IMG/VR virus record: IMGVR_UViG_3300035010_000017
Location: 1 to 34,944 of that record
DNA length: 34,944 nt
DNA from: a virus
Reading direction: 5' to 3' (one strand)
The position numbers were made by a program, and so were the translations under genes. The notes under the pieces were generated by a model, which had not been told where the DNA came from, did no database searches, and saw only the letters and a list, made by a program, of their open reading frames with translations. This document shows positions 1 to 7,515 of the stretch, one piece after another; the stretch's first letter is position 1, and the number at the start of each line of letters is the position of its first letter.

Positions 1-426
1 TCAAGGATAGACTTCCGACTTCGTGACCCACGGCTGGAATGGGCAACGGTGGAACACGTTAATGAACACATCCCGCAGATCAGCAGGGCTGGCCGAAACT
101 TCAAAGGGTTGCGACAATTGTCTACCCAGCGGGCGCCCGATGGTTGTTCCGGTGCTGACGCTGCGAACCTCAATCTCGGCAAACTGTCCGCTTTCCCGGC
201 TTCCCTTGTACCACGCATACCCCGCAGGTTCGCAACTGCGGACCTTGTTGAATGCTACGACAACGCTGCTGCGACCGGGGCTAATCTCTTGAACCGACAC
301 CAGTTCATAGCTGGTATAAACAGGCCACAGCCGGGTTTCAGCAACCGGCCCTACCGTTAGAGCAAACGGGGTGAACGCCAGGATCAGCAGCAGCCAGAAG
401 ACAGGACCTCTTAGAAGCTTGATCAT
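1..426 (-). CDS. Membrane-anchored hypothetical protein, end of lysis cassette
   Basis: A 141-residue protein that I do not recognise. Residues about 7-30 form one hydrophobic segment (WLLLILAFTPFALTV) that could be an uncleaved anchor or a signal peptide. The rest is polar and beta-like with two cysteines (in RSCEP and HRCPF), so it probably lies in the periplasm. Its start codon overlaps the stop of the upstream coiled-coil gene as ATGA, which implies translational coupling. As the last gene of the lysis group it could be a spanin-like partner, but there is no lipobox and no clear coiled coil, so that is only a guess. Its stop codon is the first three bases of the window. Confidence 0.6.
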   Translation of the reverse strand: MIKLLRGPVFWLLLILAFTPFALTVGPVAETRLWPVYTSYELVSVQEISPGRSSVVVAFNKVRSCEPAGYAWYKGSRESGQFAEIEVRSVSTGTTIGRPLGRQLSQPFEVSASPADLRDVFINVFHRCPFQPWVTKSEVYP

Positions 427-776
427 GCAAACAACCTCGAAACAACCGCACTGCCTAGCGGGCTAATAACAGCTGCCACGAGCAGGAGCGTTATGCGGAA
501 CTGACCTTCCTTCTGATCCTTGGCTGTGGTGTCCATGCGCTTCTCAATAGCCTCGATAGACTTTTCAATTTCCTCCAGCCGCCGATAGAGTGACTTGTCC
601 CGCTCGTCCTCACGCGCTGCTGCAACATCGCGGGTGTGCCGCCAGTCTTCGATAGCTGCGAGGCGAGCGCCGAACTTGGCAAACTCGTCATTGTAGGCCG
701 TGAGGCTCTTGGCGTGATCTACTAGGCTGCGCTCAACAAGGGCAACGCGCTCTTCGGTGGTGATGGTGTTTGGCAC
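423..776 (-). CDS. Coiled-coil protein with C-terminal membrane anchor (XhlA-like topology)
   Basis: A 117-residue protein. Residues about 5-90 are highly charged and helical with heptad-like spacing (RRLEEIEKSIEAIEKRM). Residues about 93-115 are one hydrophobic segment (ITLLLVAAVISPLGSAVVSRLF). A cytoplasmic coiled coil followed by a tail anchor is the layout of XhlA-type phage lysis accessory proteins. I infer a role in holin or endolysin function from this layout and from its place after the endolysin; sequence identity to XhlA is not claimed. The start is GTG, with GAGGG a few bases upstream. It overlaps the next gene by 4 bases. Confidence 0.6.
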   Translation of the reverse strand: MPNTITTEERVALVERSLVDHAKSLTAYNDEFAKFGARLAAIEDWRHTRDVAAAREDERDKSLYRRLEEIEKSIEAIEKRMDTTAKDQKEGQFRITLLLVAAVISPLGSAVVSRLFA

Positions 777-809
777 GTCGCCCTCGCGAAAAGTGTTTAG
801 TCGAAAGGG

Positions 810-1199
810 TCAATGGCGCGCGAACATGCCGGCGAGCCGCTCGGCTAGTGTCTGTTGCCGAGGCGCAAGCTTGGCGACCTGTTCCACTTCCTTTGCCGTT
901 GCGCCGTTTGGCCGGAGCGCAATCTTCTCGCCGGAGCTCGTTACCACCTGCGGTTTGACCGTGGCCTGGTAGGACTGCCACTGCGTCCAAAGGTAGTAGC
1001 CAAGGCCAATGGCAGCGGATATTGAGAGGCCACCACCCTGCCCCGTAAAGATGGCTTGAACGTCAGCCTGCATGCTTGGGGACATGGCAAGGTAGATCGG
1101 CACGAGGACGCCGCCCAGGCTGGCGATCTCCTGGGCACGACGCCAGAGCCAGCCCAGGATGACGTTCTGGGCAATAGCGGTTGCGATAGTCGTGATCAT
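810..1199 (-). CDS. Small membrane protein, holin-like candidate
   Basis: A 129-residue protein. The frame stays open further upstream, but the ATG at 1199 is chosen because GGAGG (minus strand of 1209-1213) lies 9 bases before it and the upstream part reads as low-complexity noise across the neighbouring gene. Two moderately hydrophobic stretches are visible, near residues 25-45 (IASLGGVLVPIYLAM) and 60-78 (LSISAAIGLGYYLWTQW). The C-terminal 50 residues are charged. The size, the two membrane segments and the cytoplasmic-type tail fit a class II holin or holin partner, but no family was recognised. It lies between a 62-residue two-segment protein and the coiled-coil protein. Confidence 0.6.
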   Translation of the reverse strand: MITTIATAIAQNVILGWLWRRAQEIASLGGVLVPIYLAMSPSMQADVQAIFTGQGGGLSISAAIGLGYYLWTQWQSYQATVKPQVVTSSGEKIALRPNGATAKEVEQVAKLAPRQQTLAERLAGMFARH

Positions 1200-1221
1200 A
1201 GGTTTGCGCCTCCTGCGCAGC

Positions 1222-1410
1222 TTAAAATAGCCACACGCCGAGGGCGATGAAGCCGACGGCAAGGACGATGAAGATGACGGTGGGTTTATGGTCCACCATT
1301 GAAGGATTGGTGGCGCCGCCCATGTGGTTTGCGCCAGCCGACAGCAGTGCGAAGGCGGCACAGACTAGCCCGACCAGAATGGCCAGGCAGGCGAGGATGA
1401 ATTGGGCCAT
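1222..1410 (-). CDS. Two-transmembrane small protein, candidate holin
   Basis: A 62-residue protein made almost entirely of two membrane segments, residues about 4-26 (FILACLAILVGLVCAAFALLSA) and 43-61 (TVIFIVLAVGFIALGVWLF). They are joined by a short polar loop. GGAGG (minus strand of 1416-1420) lies 5 bases before the ATG. The gene is directly downstream of the endolysin, whose stop overlaps this ribosome binding site region. Placement and topology make it a good candidate for a class II holin that releases or activates the endolysin. Many unrelated small phage membrane proteins look similar, so the function is inferred. Confidence 0.65.
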   Translation of the reverse strand: MAQFILACLAILVGLVCAAFALLSAGANHMGGATNPSMVDHKPTVIFIVLAVGFIALGVWLF

Positions 1411-1419
1411 GCTGGCCTC

Positions 1420-2178
1420 CTAGAACCGGATGAAAAAAGCCCCGGCAGCTGCCAGGGCTATGAGGACGATTGCGGCAATGAGCCAGCCGGGAATGCCGCC
1501 CTTGCGCTCAGGCAAGCCGCTTGCGGGGATCGGCTGTGGATGCTGTTCGATGTCAGGCGGGGGCGGCAGCGTCACGCCCATGTCAGACGCCTGGAGAGCC
1601 GCGAGGAACTTGCTGGCATAGCCGGCGATCATGTCGGCTCGGTCGGTGCCGTTGATGACGCGACGTGCATTGACGAAATCTGCTTTAGGCTTGGGAGGCA
1701 TCGACAAGAGCGCAATGCCGCTGTCGATGTAATCGCCCAGCTTCTTGCCGGTAAACGTGCCGAGCATCGAGCCTTGCACCAGGATGCGAGCCGCTACGGC
1801 AGGTTCTTGCACCAACTGCGGCTCTTTGATCAGGTCAAGGCCGGTCCGCTTGGACCAGTCCTGATAGTTGCGTCGGCCAGTTAGCTGGACGAAGCCGCGG
1901 CCCATGAACTTCTTGCCATCACCGGCTTGAACGTTGCCGAGATCGGCCCTGCCCTCATAGCGGTTCTGGGCTGCTGTCGGTCCCCAGATCTCCCGCATGT
2001 ATTTGAAGGCGCCAGTCTCGTGGTGAGCAGTGGCCAGGATGTAGGCGAGCTTCCGAGCATCGCCGTCCCCATACTGCTCCCAAGCCTGGCCAATGGCGTT
2101 GAGGCTATCGACCTGCGCCTGGTTCAACGCGCCGCCGTATAGGGCATTGCGCACCGACGCGAAGAACGCGGTGTTCAT
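1420..2178 (-). CDS. Endolysin, GH19 chitinase-like muramidase with C-terminal membrane anchor
   Basis: A 252-residue enzyme predicted to cut peptidoglycan glycan strands at lysis. The glycoside hydrolase 19 core covers residues about 5-210. It has HHETG at 52-56, where E54 is the expected general acid; YEGR at 74-77, where E75 is the second carboxylate; and the family block FMGRGFVQLTGRRNY at 91-105. A proline-rich linker (residues about 205-225) leads to a C-terminal hydrophobic segment at about 229-250. This anchor is absent from most soluble GH19 endolysins. The ATG at 2178 is chosen because it has GGAGA 5 bases upstream; an in-frame extension to 2328 would run through the terminator stem. 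It heads the lysis cassette downstream of that terminator. Confidence 0.9.
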   Translation of the reverse strand: MNTAFFASVRNALYGGALNQAQVDSLNAIGQAWEQYGDGDARKLAYILATAHHETGAFKYMREIWGPTAAQNRYEGRADLGNVQAGDGKKFMGRGFVQLTGRRNYQDWSKRTGLDLIKEPQLVQEPAVAARILVQGSMLGTFTGKKLGDYIDSGIALLSMPPKPKADFVNARRVINGTDRADMIAGYASKFLAALQASDMGVTLPPPPDIEQHPQPIPASGLPERKGGIPGWLIAAIVLIALAAAGAFFIRF

Positions 2179-2192
2179 GGTAGTCTCCAATG

Positions 2193-2226
2193 TAAAGAAA
2201 AAGCCTCGCCCTGTTCGGAGCGAGGC
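2193..2226 (-). terminator. Intrinsic terminator ahead of the endolysin gene
   Basis: Read on the minus strand, GCCTCGC (2226-2220) pairs perfectly with GCGAGGC (2209-2203). Two more G-C pairs form inside past a bulged base, and the stem is followed by TTTTTCTTT (2202-2194). This is a strong rho-independent terminator. It lies 15 bases upstream of the endolysin start and faces late transcription, so tail-gene transcripts should stop here unless antitermination or read-through occurs. Confidence 0.85.
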
Positions 2227-2284
2227 AGTTGGCCGCCCATTCAGGGAGCGGAACTGGTGATACGTTTGACGCGAGATTTTGGAC

Positions 2285-2533
2285 CTATTGCCGCTTGCGC
2301 TTGCGTCCAAAGAAGAAAAATGCAGCACCGCCGGTCATGACGCCAACGACTGCAATGGTTGCTGCAAAAATGTCCTGCACTGCAATGCAGCGCCACAGCT
2401 CGTAGTTGGCAATCAGGAATTCTTGCACGCTGGTGCCGGTGGCGAAGGCTTCATCATGGACATCGCAACACGTCTGCCAGCTTAGCCCGCCCCAGCCATT
2501 GAAAAACATTGTGCAGCCATCGTTCTCAAACAT
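2285..2533 (-). CDS. Tail-anchored mini-protein with phospholipase-A2-like CCxxHD motif
   Basis: An 82-residue protein. Residues 22-27 read CCDVHD, the same Cys-Cys-x-x-His-Asp arrangement as the catalytic helix of secreted phospholipase A2, where the His and Asp are catalytic. It is preceded by a glycine-containing stretch (FNGWGGLSW). Residues about 54-75 form a membrane segment (DIFAATIAVVGVMTGGAAFFFF) that ends in a basic tail, GRKRKRQ. It starts in a TAATG overlap with the DUF4376-like gene and ends just before the terminator, making it the last gene of the tail transcript. A role in lysis or membrane modification is possible but inferred; the protein is far shorter than a typical phospholipase A2. 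Confidence 0.65.
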   Translation of the reverse strand: MFENDGCTMFFNGWGGLSWQTCCDVHDEAFATGTSVQEFLIANYELWRCIAVQDIFAATIAVVGVMTGGAAFFFFGRKRKRQ

Positions 2534-3198
2534 TAGTCTGGCCAGTCCTGCTCGATTGTCCCCTCAAGGGCATCAAGCGCTGCGTGGGTAGGCGCTCCGT
2601 CGATCTGGTCGCACTTAGCCCAGACCGTCTGCACCAATGACGCGACCCAATCAAATAGGCCTGTTAGAACCCCCATAGCCTGCGCATAAGTCACCATGAT
2701 AGTCGCATTGCTCTCAGGCCGGAACTTGGCGCCCTGGACTTCCCCTGCGCCCGCAATGACGGCTGCGGTGTAAGCCGACAGCGAAGCCATCCAGTTCTTT
2801 TCGTCGTCATTCTCTGGAGTTGCATCGCGCAGCTGCAGCACCTGGAGGTTTGGTGCTTCATCCGTGCCGAAGTTCACCTCGAACCCGCCGCGTCGGATGG
2901 TCATGCCATGAGCGCGAACGCGCGTCTTCAGGTCTTCCTTGCGCTCAGCAATTGTCGGCTGCGGCTTGTTCTTCGTCACATGGACGAACTTGACTTTGCC
3001 GTTGACGCGCTGCACGGCTTGGCCAGTGCTGACCTTATCGTTGGGCACAGCGTCAGGAGGCTCCGGAGCATAGAGCCCGATCCCTTCGAGCTGCGTCTTG
3101 CTCCACAGCTGCTCGATCGAAAGCGGGTGCCGCACGTCGGCAATAGGTTGGCCGATCCAAGGAGCAAAGCTCCCTGAAGTTTCAAGGTACAAGGTCAT
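2533..3198 (-). CDS. DUF4376-like tail fibre-associated protein
   Basis: A 221-residue protein starting at the ATG at 3198, which has GAGGAAA on the minus strand about 6 bases upstream; an upstream in-frame start at 3216 is less well placed. The C-terminal half (residues about 90-215) has the DUF4376 layout: a charged helix, RRGGFEVNFGTDEAPN, an alanine-rich helix, FRPESNATIMVTYAQAM and a helix containing VWAKCDQI. DUF4376 proteins are common next to phage tail fibre genes and are thought to act in fibre assembly or attachment. The N-terminal part carries a short aromatic fibre-like stretch. Its position after the fibre and receptor-binding candidate genes fits that role. Confidence 0.65.
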   Translation of the reverse strand: MTLYLETSGSFAPWIGQPIADVRHPLSIEQLWSKTQLEGIGLYAPEPPDAVPNDKVSTGQAVQRVNGKVKFVHVTKNKPQPTIAERKEDLKTRVRAHGMTIRRGGFEVNFGTDEAPNLQVLQLRDATPENDDEKNWMASLSAYTAAVIAGAGEVQGAKFRPESNATIMVTYAQAMGVLTGLFDWVASLVQTVWAKCDQIDGAPTHAALDALEGTIEQDWPD

Positions 3199-3208
3199 TT
3201 GATTTCCT

Positions 3209-3754
3209 CTATGCAACTACGCGGCGGACAGCCCGAACGCCGAACGAACCGCTTTTGTTTTGCGCACCAGACACCCCGGTGTTCATAAGAACAGTCCATC
3301 CCTCAGTTGTATTTGCTAGAACCTGAGTTGAGGACCAGTACCTGCCAGACGTTAAAGCGAACTGTTCCGCACCGCCTACCTGAAAGGCTGGCACAGCGGT
3401 TAGTCCAGAAGCGAGGTTCGCTGCTATGGCTGAGAGTTCATCAATGGCTGGCAGATACCAGTCGGTGTAACCATTCAGGTCGAGGGTGCCACAAAAATAG
3501 CCTGCCGGCGTAGCAGAAGCGTTCACCATGAGCGATGTGTTTGTCACGCCGTCAGTTCTGCTGTCTGTTCCTGCAATCGCGGCGTTGGTATTACGATGCT
3601 GAGCGGTTGTCTCTCCGCCGACTTTAGGCGCCACAAACAAGTTGTAAGTGACACCTCCGTCAACAATCTGCCCTCCAAAGTAGCCACCTTGAATGAATTG
3701 TCCTGGAGTAAACCCGACCTTTGCGTTGCCCATGAGCATGTTGTTCCAGATCAT
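3209..3754 (-). CDS. DUF1566 (Lcl) domain protein, candidate receptor-binding tip
   Basis: A 181-residue protein. The C-terminal half carries the DUF1566/Lcl signature: GYTDWYLPAIDELSAI, then GRYWSSTQ, then a final FGVRAVR. The fold is C-type-lectin-like and related to formylglycine-generating-enzyme-like domains, which tail proteins use for host recognition. Its ATG overlaps the stop of the tail fibre gene (ATGA), so the two are translationally coupled and probably assemble together. I infer an adhesin or fibre-tip role. GC is visibly lower than in the head genes, as is common for exchangeable receptor-binding genes. Confidence 0.7.
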   Translation of the reverse strand: MIWNNMLMGNAKVGFTPGQFIQGGYFGGQIVDGGVTYNLFVAPKVGGETTAQHRNTNAAIAGTDSRTDGVTNTSLMVNASATPAGYFCGTLDLNGYTDWYLPAIDELSAIAANLASGLTAVPAFQVGGAEQFALTSGRYWSSTQVLANTTEGWTVLMNTGVSGAQNKSGSFGVRAVRRVVA

Positions 3755-6012
3755 GCCACACCAACTTTGTTCAGCGAAAAATCAATACGGGTTGAGGAAA
3801 CAACTTCGTAGTCGATCCGGAATTTCACGTTGGCTCCCGTCGGCGCTGAAGGAGCCGTGGCAGAGCCGATCGGAAACCAAAGGTTGCCGAAGCTCAACGT
3901 GAACGTGCCCGTCCCATTTTGCTGACAAGCAATGCTCCCTTTCATGCCGATGTAAGACGCGATGTCCGAAGGATTTGGCAGCGTCGCGTTGTGACCAAGC
4001 GTCAGTGTGCGGCTGTTGCCGCCAGCAAGGGTGAAAGAAAGTGTTGTTGCACTGGATAGAGAAACAGGCGCAGTCCGCTGAGGTGCCGTAAAGTTCTGCG
4101 CTACGTCGGTCTTAGCAGTGTCGACGTCATAGGGTTGGAGTGTCGATCCAATTGCGGCCGCCTGCAGAGCGCTGTCCGCTTTCACGCCTTGCGCAGACGT
4201 TGCAGCATCAGTTATGCCGTAACCGGCTAAAGTGGTTGGCTTCCCGCTCGAAATGTCGTTCCAGGCATGCGTATGCCCAACAGCAGACTTCGCATCGAGC
4301 GCCGATTGGGTTGCTGTCGATATTGGTTTGCTGAGATCCGACGTGTTGTCCACGTTTCCCAGTCCAACATCAGCCTTGACCAACGCCAGCAGCGTCTTCA
4401 TGGCCGCGTAGTTTGCCGCCTGCAGCCATGACCGACCGTTCGGCGTCGCATCCGAGAGTTGCGAAACTGTATGAGAGTGTGAGATAGCCGCGTAGATTGT
4501 GCCGAAGTATGTTGCCAAGGCCGCTTTCAGATTTGCCCAAGAGAACTTCTTGAGAACGTTGGATGCGGCGCTATCCACAAGACCGACGAGGTCGGTGTCA
4601 ACCGGCGCGGTCTTGGCCGCTAAATTATTGATTTCTGTGCCAAGAGTGCCAGGCTGCAAAGCTGTGGCTGCTAGGGCGCCCTGCGCCGAGGTAGCAAGAC
4701 CTGACACAGCCACGCCGCCGCCTTTTAGCAGCTTGCCCGTGTTGGTGTCGAACACGGCAATGTGGCTATCGACAGCGCCGGCCGGTCCAATAACGTCACC
4801 TGCGCCCAGGCCATCCGAGCCTTTGTCACCGGCCGGCGAGAACGCCATGCCAAATGAAGCGCCGTTGACCAGGGTGCCGGCGTTGTCAATGAATGCCACA
4901 GGCACCTTGCGATAGCCGGTGCCTGCGATTACGGCGCCAGTGACCTTGAGCTTGAACCAGATTGCCCGATTGGCAGCATTGACGAACGTCAGTTCGCCTC
5001 GAGTGGTCGGGTTCGAACTATCGTCCCAGGTAGCGACCCATTGCGTGATGTCACCGCCAAGCGCTTCGAGATCATCGATGTAAAGGAACGTTACCGAAGT
5101 GATCGAAGAATTGTTCAGGCGGAACTTGCCGTTCCCGGGATCGGCGTCGGTTGTGCCGTTGTCATAGACCGAGAACAGCGTCAGGCGCTGCGCGACGTCG
5201 GCAAAGCCCTGCGCCGCATCTGCAGCGTTCTGAGCATTGGTGGCATTGGTCGGTGCTGCCTGGATCAAGGCGATGTTGTTCGCAGCCGCAATGATTGCGG
5301 CGATGCTGGTGGACGCTGTTTGCACAGCTGTAATATTGCTCGACACCGAGCCGATCGCGCTTGCGGCGCCAGCGACAATGCCAATGTCGGAGGCGTCGGC
5401 CGCGACAGCATTGATGTTTGCCGCGTTGCTCGCCACCGAGTTGACGTTGCCAATATTGCTGGCAACCGTGTTGATGTTTGAATTGGCCGTGGCCACCGTG
5501 TTGATGTTGGTCGAGTTAGCAGCGACAGCAGCGATGTTGGCAGCCATCCCGACGACGGTGCTGATGTTGGTCAGGGCACCGGCAACAGAGTTTATGTTGA
5601 CTACGGCTGCTGCGACTGCGTTGATATTGGTTGCATTGCCTGCAACCGCCGTGATGCTCGCAGCATTCGTCGCGGCCGTCGTAATATTGGCGGAAATCGC
5701 CGCGAGCGTCGTCAGGGCAGATGACAATGCTGCAAGCGTCGTGACATTGGCGGCTATATTGGCCAAAGTCGTAATGTTGCCTGTTATGGCAGCAAGAGCG
5801 CTGATGTCATCGCTCAGATCAACAACCGGCCCAACTTGCTCAGCCAGCCACTCACCAACCTCAGTAACGTCGGCTGTCAGGTTGAAGAGGTTGTTTATGT
5901 AGCCAGAATTGTCGAACCCATAGGGGTTGGTCGAGAGGTTGAACGCTCCGTTGTTATAGCCTTGGGGAAAGCCAGCCGAGAGGCGTGTAAGGGCGGCACT
6001 TGGAATGGCCAT
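3751..6012 (-). CDS. Long tail fibre protein with decad repeats
   Basis: A 753-residue fibre. Residues 1-68 form an N-terminal attachment region. Residues about 69-250 consist of 18 repeats of exactly 10 residues with consensus N-I-x-T/S-V-A-x-x-x-x. Residues about 270-400 form a globular beta domain. A later shaft carries HSH and GHTH motifs, as in metal-binding trimeric fibre needles (SHSHTVSQL, GHTHAWNDI), together with the common DNTSDLSKPIS fibre motif. The C-terminal 100 residues are a beta-rich head. Trimeric fibre function in host attachment is inferred from these features. The start overlaps the upstream stop as TGATG. Alanine, threonine and asparagine dominate the shaft. Confidence 0.85.
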   Translation of the reverse strand: MAIPSAALTRLSAGFPQGYNNGAFNLSTNPYGFDNSGYINNLFNLTADVTEVGEWLAEQVGPVVDLSDDISALAAITGNITTLANIAANVTTLAALSSALTTLAAISANITTAATNAASITAVAGNATNINAVAAAVVNINSVAGALTNISTVVGMAANIAAVAANSTNINTVATANSNINTVASNIGNVNSVASNAANINAVAADASDIGIVAGAASAIGSVSSNITAVQTASTSIAAIIAAANNIALIQAAPTNATNAQNAADAAQGFADVAQRLTLFSVYDNGTTDADPGNGKFRLNNSSITSVTFLYIDDLEALGGDITQWVATWDDSSNPTTRGELTFVNAANRAIWFKLKVTGAVIAGTGYRKVPVAFIDNAGTLVNGASFGMAFSPAGDKGSDGLGAGDVIGPAGAVDSHIAVFDTNTGKLLKGGGVAVSGLATSAQGALAATALQPGTLGTEINNLAAKTAPVDTDLVGLVDSAASNVLKKFSWANLKAALATYFGTIYAAISHSHTVSQLSDATPNGRSWLQAANYAAMKTLLALVKADVGLGNVDNTSDLSKPISTATQSALDAKSAVGHTHAWNDISSGKPTTLAGYGITDAATSAQGVKADSALQAAAIGSTLQPYDVDTAKTDVAQNFTAPQRTAPVSLSSATTLSFTLAGGNSRTLTLGHNATLPNPSDIASYIGMKGSIACQQNGTGTFTLSFGNLWFPIGSATAPSAPTGANVKFRIDYEVVSSTRIDFSLNKVGVA
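5263..5808 (-). repeat. 30-base (10-residue) coding repeats in the tail fibre shaft
   Basis: About 18 consecutive in-frame units of 30 bases encode decapeptides such as NINTVATANS, NINSVAGALT and NINAVAADAS. The Ile/Val/Leu recurs at every tenth residue (70, 80, 90 and so on to 250) without a single slip in register. The DNA copies are diverged, so this is an old protein repeat and not a recent tandem expansion. Confidence 0.85.
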
Positions 6013-6869
6013 CAGATGATTTCCTCGATTTGAAAGCCGGTGCTGACCCGGTTGAACATGACTTGGCTAAGCGGATCGAACTGGACGAACCGGCCAAAGA
6101 AGGAGCGCTGCTGAATGAAGGCTGCGTCATCGGGATCAGGAATGACGAAGACTTCACCGTCGTACCCGGCTACCCGAATGGCCCGCAGGAAGTTATTGAA
6201 GGCTTCCGTCTGTTCCACGGTCGGGAACGACATCGACATGACGCGAGGGTTGATGCGGCGCCACACCTCGGTATTCCCCGAAAGGGTGTTTGCCCGCTTG
6301 GAGTTGTCCTTGAAGGTCAGGCCATTGCCTTCATAGGCGTAGTTGATCGACGGGTTGAGCGCTTCGGCCATGAACAATCGGCCCGCTTCAATGAAGCCTG
6401 CCGGGTTGGATTCGTCGCGCAGCTCAATCCACCAAAACTGGCTTGAGATTGTTTGCGGCAGCACGTGGATCAACTGGATCTTGCGCTCTGGATCATCCCA
6501 CGGGACCGAACCAACCCACCAGTTCGGATGCCCCCAATCAAGGATTGCCGTGCCGGCAAATGGCTTGATCCAGCCGCTATCATAGAGCGGGGGCGCTTCC
6601 TCATCGAAGTCGATGGTTTCGAATGCCCGGACACGGTATTCATAGCTTGTCGTGACGTTCAGATGCCCGAGCACTAGGGCACGAAACGCATCCTGCTGCG
6701 GTAGCAGCACCTGGAACTGCGTACTGGTCTCGCTGGCATCGGCTGACCGGGCCACTTCGTAGTAGCGCGGGCTGGCGAGATTGCCGAGCGGGAGCGCGGC
6801 CGACCAACTACCACCCTGAAAGGCAGCACTGTCCGAGCGCGGACCATATAGAATGATCGCGTTTGCCAT
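6012..6869 (-). CDS. Tail structural protein (distal tail/baseplate-like)
   Basis: A 285-residue protein of mixed beta character, rich in Trp and Phe (HPNWWVGSVPWDDPE, SSQFWWIELRD), without membrane segments or a signal. I do not recognise a named family, but the composition and position between small tail proteins and the long fibre fit a virion structural component of the distal tail. The C-terminal half (residues about 200-285) contains a VMSMSFPTVEQTEAFNNFLRAIR stretch in two parts that resembles distal tail domain edges. The start ATG at 6869 has only a weak purine-rich ribosome binding site. The stop overlaps the fibre gene start. Confidence 0.65.
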   Translation of the reverse strand: MANAIILYGPRSDSAAFQGGSWSAALPLGNLASPRYYEVARSADASETSTQFQVLLPQQDAFRALVLGHLNVTTSYEYRVRAFETIDFDEEAPPLYDSGWIKPFAGTAILDWGHPNWWVGSVPWDDPERKIQLIHVLPQTISSQFWWIELRDESNPAGFIEAGRLFMAEALNPSINYAYEGNGLTFKDNSKRANTLSGNTEVWRRINPRVMSMSFPTVEQTEAFNNFLRAIRVAGYDGEVFVIPDPDDAAFIQQRSFFGRFVQFDPLSQVMFNRVSTGFQIEEII

Positions 6870-6893
6870 CGGGCTCTCAATGTTAGGTTTAGA

Positions 6894-7112
6894 TCAGGAC
6901 CAGTACTTGGGGTCTTCGTAGTCTGCCGGGATCGGGGTCATGGCCTCGATGCGGTTGGATGCTGTACGCACGCCAGCAATCCACAGGGTCATTTCAGGAC
7001 TGCCACCTTCGGCAAGAATGTTCATCTGGCGCCACAAAGGGTAGCGTTCCTCGATCCGACGCTGGGCTTCTGCCTTGACGTGAGATGGCGTGACCAGGTG
7101 TTCAAACCGCAT
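6894..7112 (-). CDS. Small conserved tail-region protein
   Basis: A 72-residue basic-acidic helical protein with the segment HVKAEAQRRIEERYPLW near its N-terminus and an acidic-aromatic end, IPADYEDPKYW. Short proteins of this form, with an IEERYP helix and a C-terminal PxDYxxxxYW tail, are common next to phage tail fibre genes and resemble tail fibre chaperone tails. Function is unknown; assembly assistance is a guess from context. It overlaps the stop of the upstream gene by 11 bases and has AGGA about 9 bases before the ATG. Confidence 0.6.
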   Translation of the reverse strand: MRFEHLVTPSHVKAEAQRRIEERYPLWRQMNILAEGGSPEMTLWIAGVRTASNRIEAMTPIPADYEDPKYWS

Positions 7113-7515
7113 AGGCCGTAATCCTGATCACTTGGCTTTGGTATGGGAAGGGCGGGTTTACACGAACCACCACCTTGCCAGCGAAAGCCGTCACGAATTC
7201 AAACGTCCCATCGTCAATAGGCTGAGGCTCGCCTCGGTCAATTTGAACCGTGGTGCCGAGCGGAACATTTTCGACCGCAACGGTTGTGCGACCATCAGCA
7301 GGCACCTCAATTTCAGTTTGTGAGAATAGCGCCGGCCTAGCTGTGAGCGCGCCACCTTCGACATACCAATCCCGGTCGCTCCAGCGGCCAGTCAACAACG
7401 CCTCATTCTCGGCAACATTCAACAACGCCGTGTCGTAATTTCCGACCTGCATCCGGATTTCCCCAGATTGTCGGTTATAGATCGTGAAGCCACCAGGAAG
7501 ATCAGCGTTTGCCAT
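7102..7515 (-). CDS. Beta-rich tail protein, unknown family
   Basis: A 137-residue protein if started at the ATG at 7515; a TTG at 7548 would add 11 residues. I see no clear ribosome binding site for either. The C-terminal half is a beta sandwich-like stretch (EIEVPADGRTTVAVENVPLGTTVQIDRGEP), and the N-terminal half has GEIRMQVGNYDTALLNV. There are no membrane segments. It lies between the FN3-containing fibre protein and the 72-residue protein and overlaps both, so it belongs to the tail-tip operon. I do not recognise the family; a small tail-tip or fibre-connecting role is inferred only from context. Confidence 0.65.
   Translation of the reverse strand: MANADLPGGFTIYNRQSGEIRMQVGNYDTALLNVAENEALLTGRWSDRDWYVEGGALTARPALFSQTEIEVPADGRTTVAVENVPLGTTVQIDRGEPQPIDDGTFEFVTAFAGKVVVRVNPPFPYQSQVIRITAYAV

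Noticed and set aside
5237-5902. A 221-residue plus-strand open frame opposite the tail fibre repeats
   Set aside because: Its Ala/Val/Leu/Met-rich repetitive sequence is the antisense image of the decad repeats, not a separate membrane protein.
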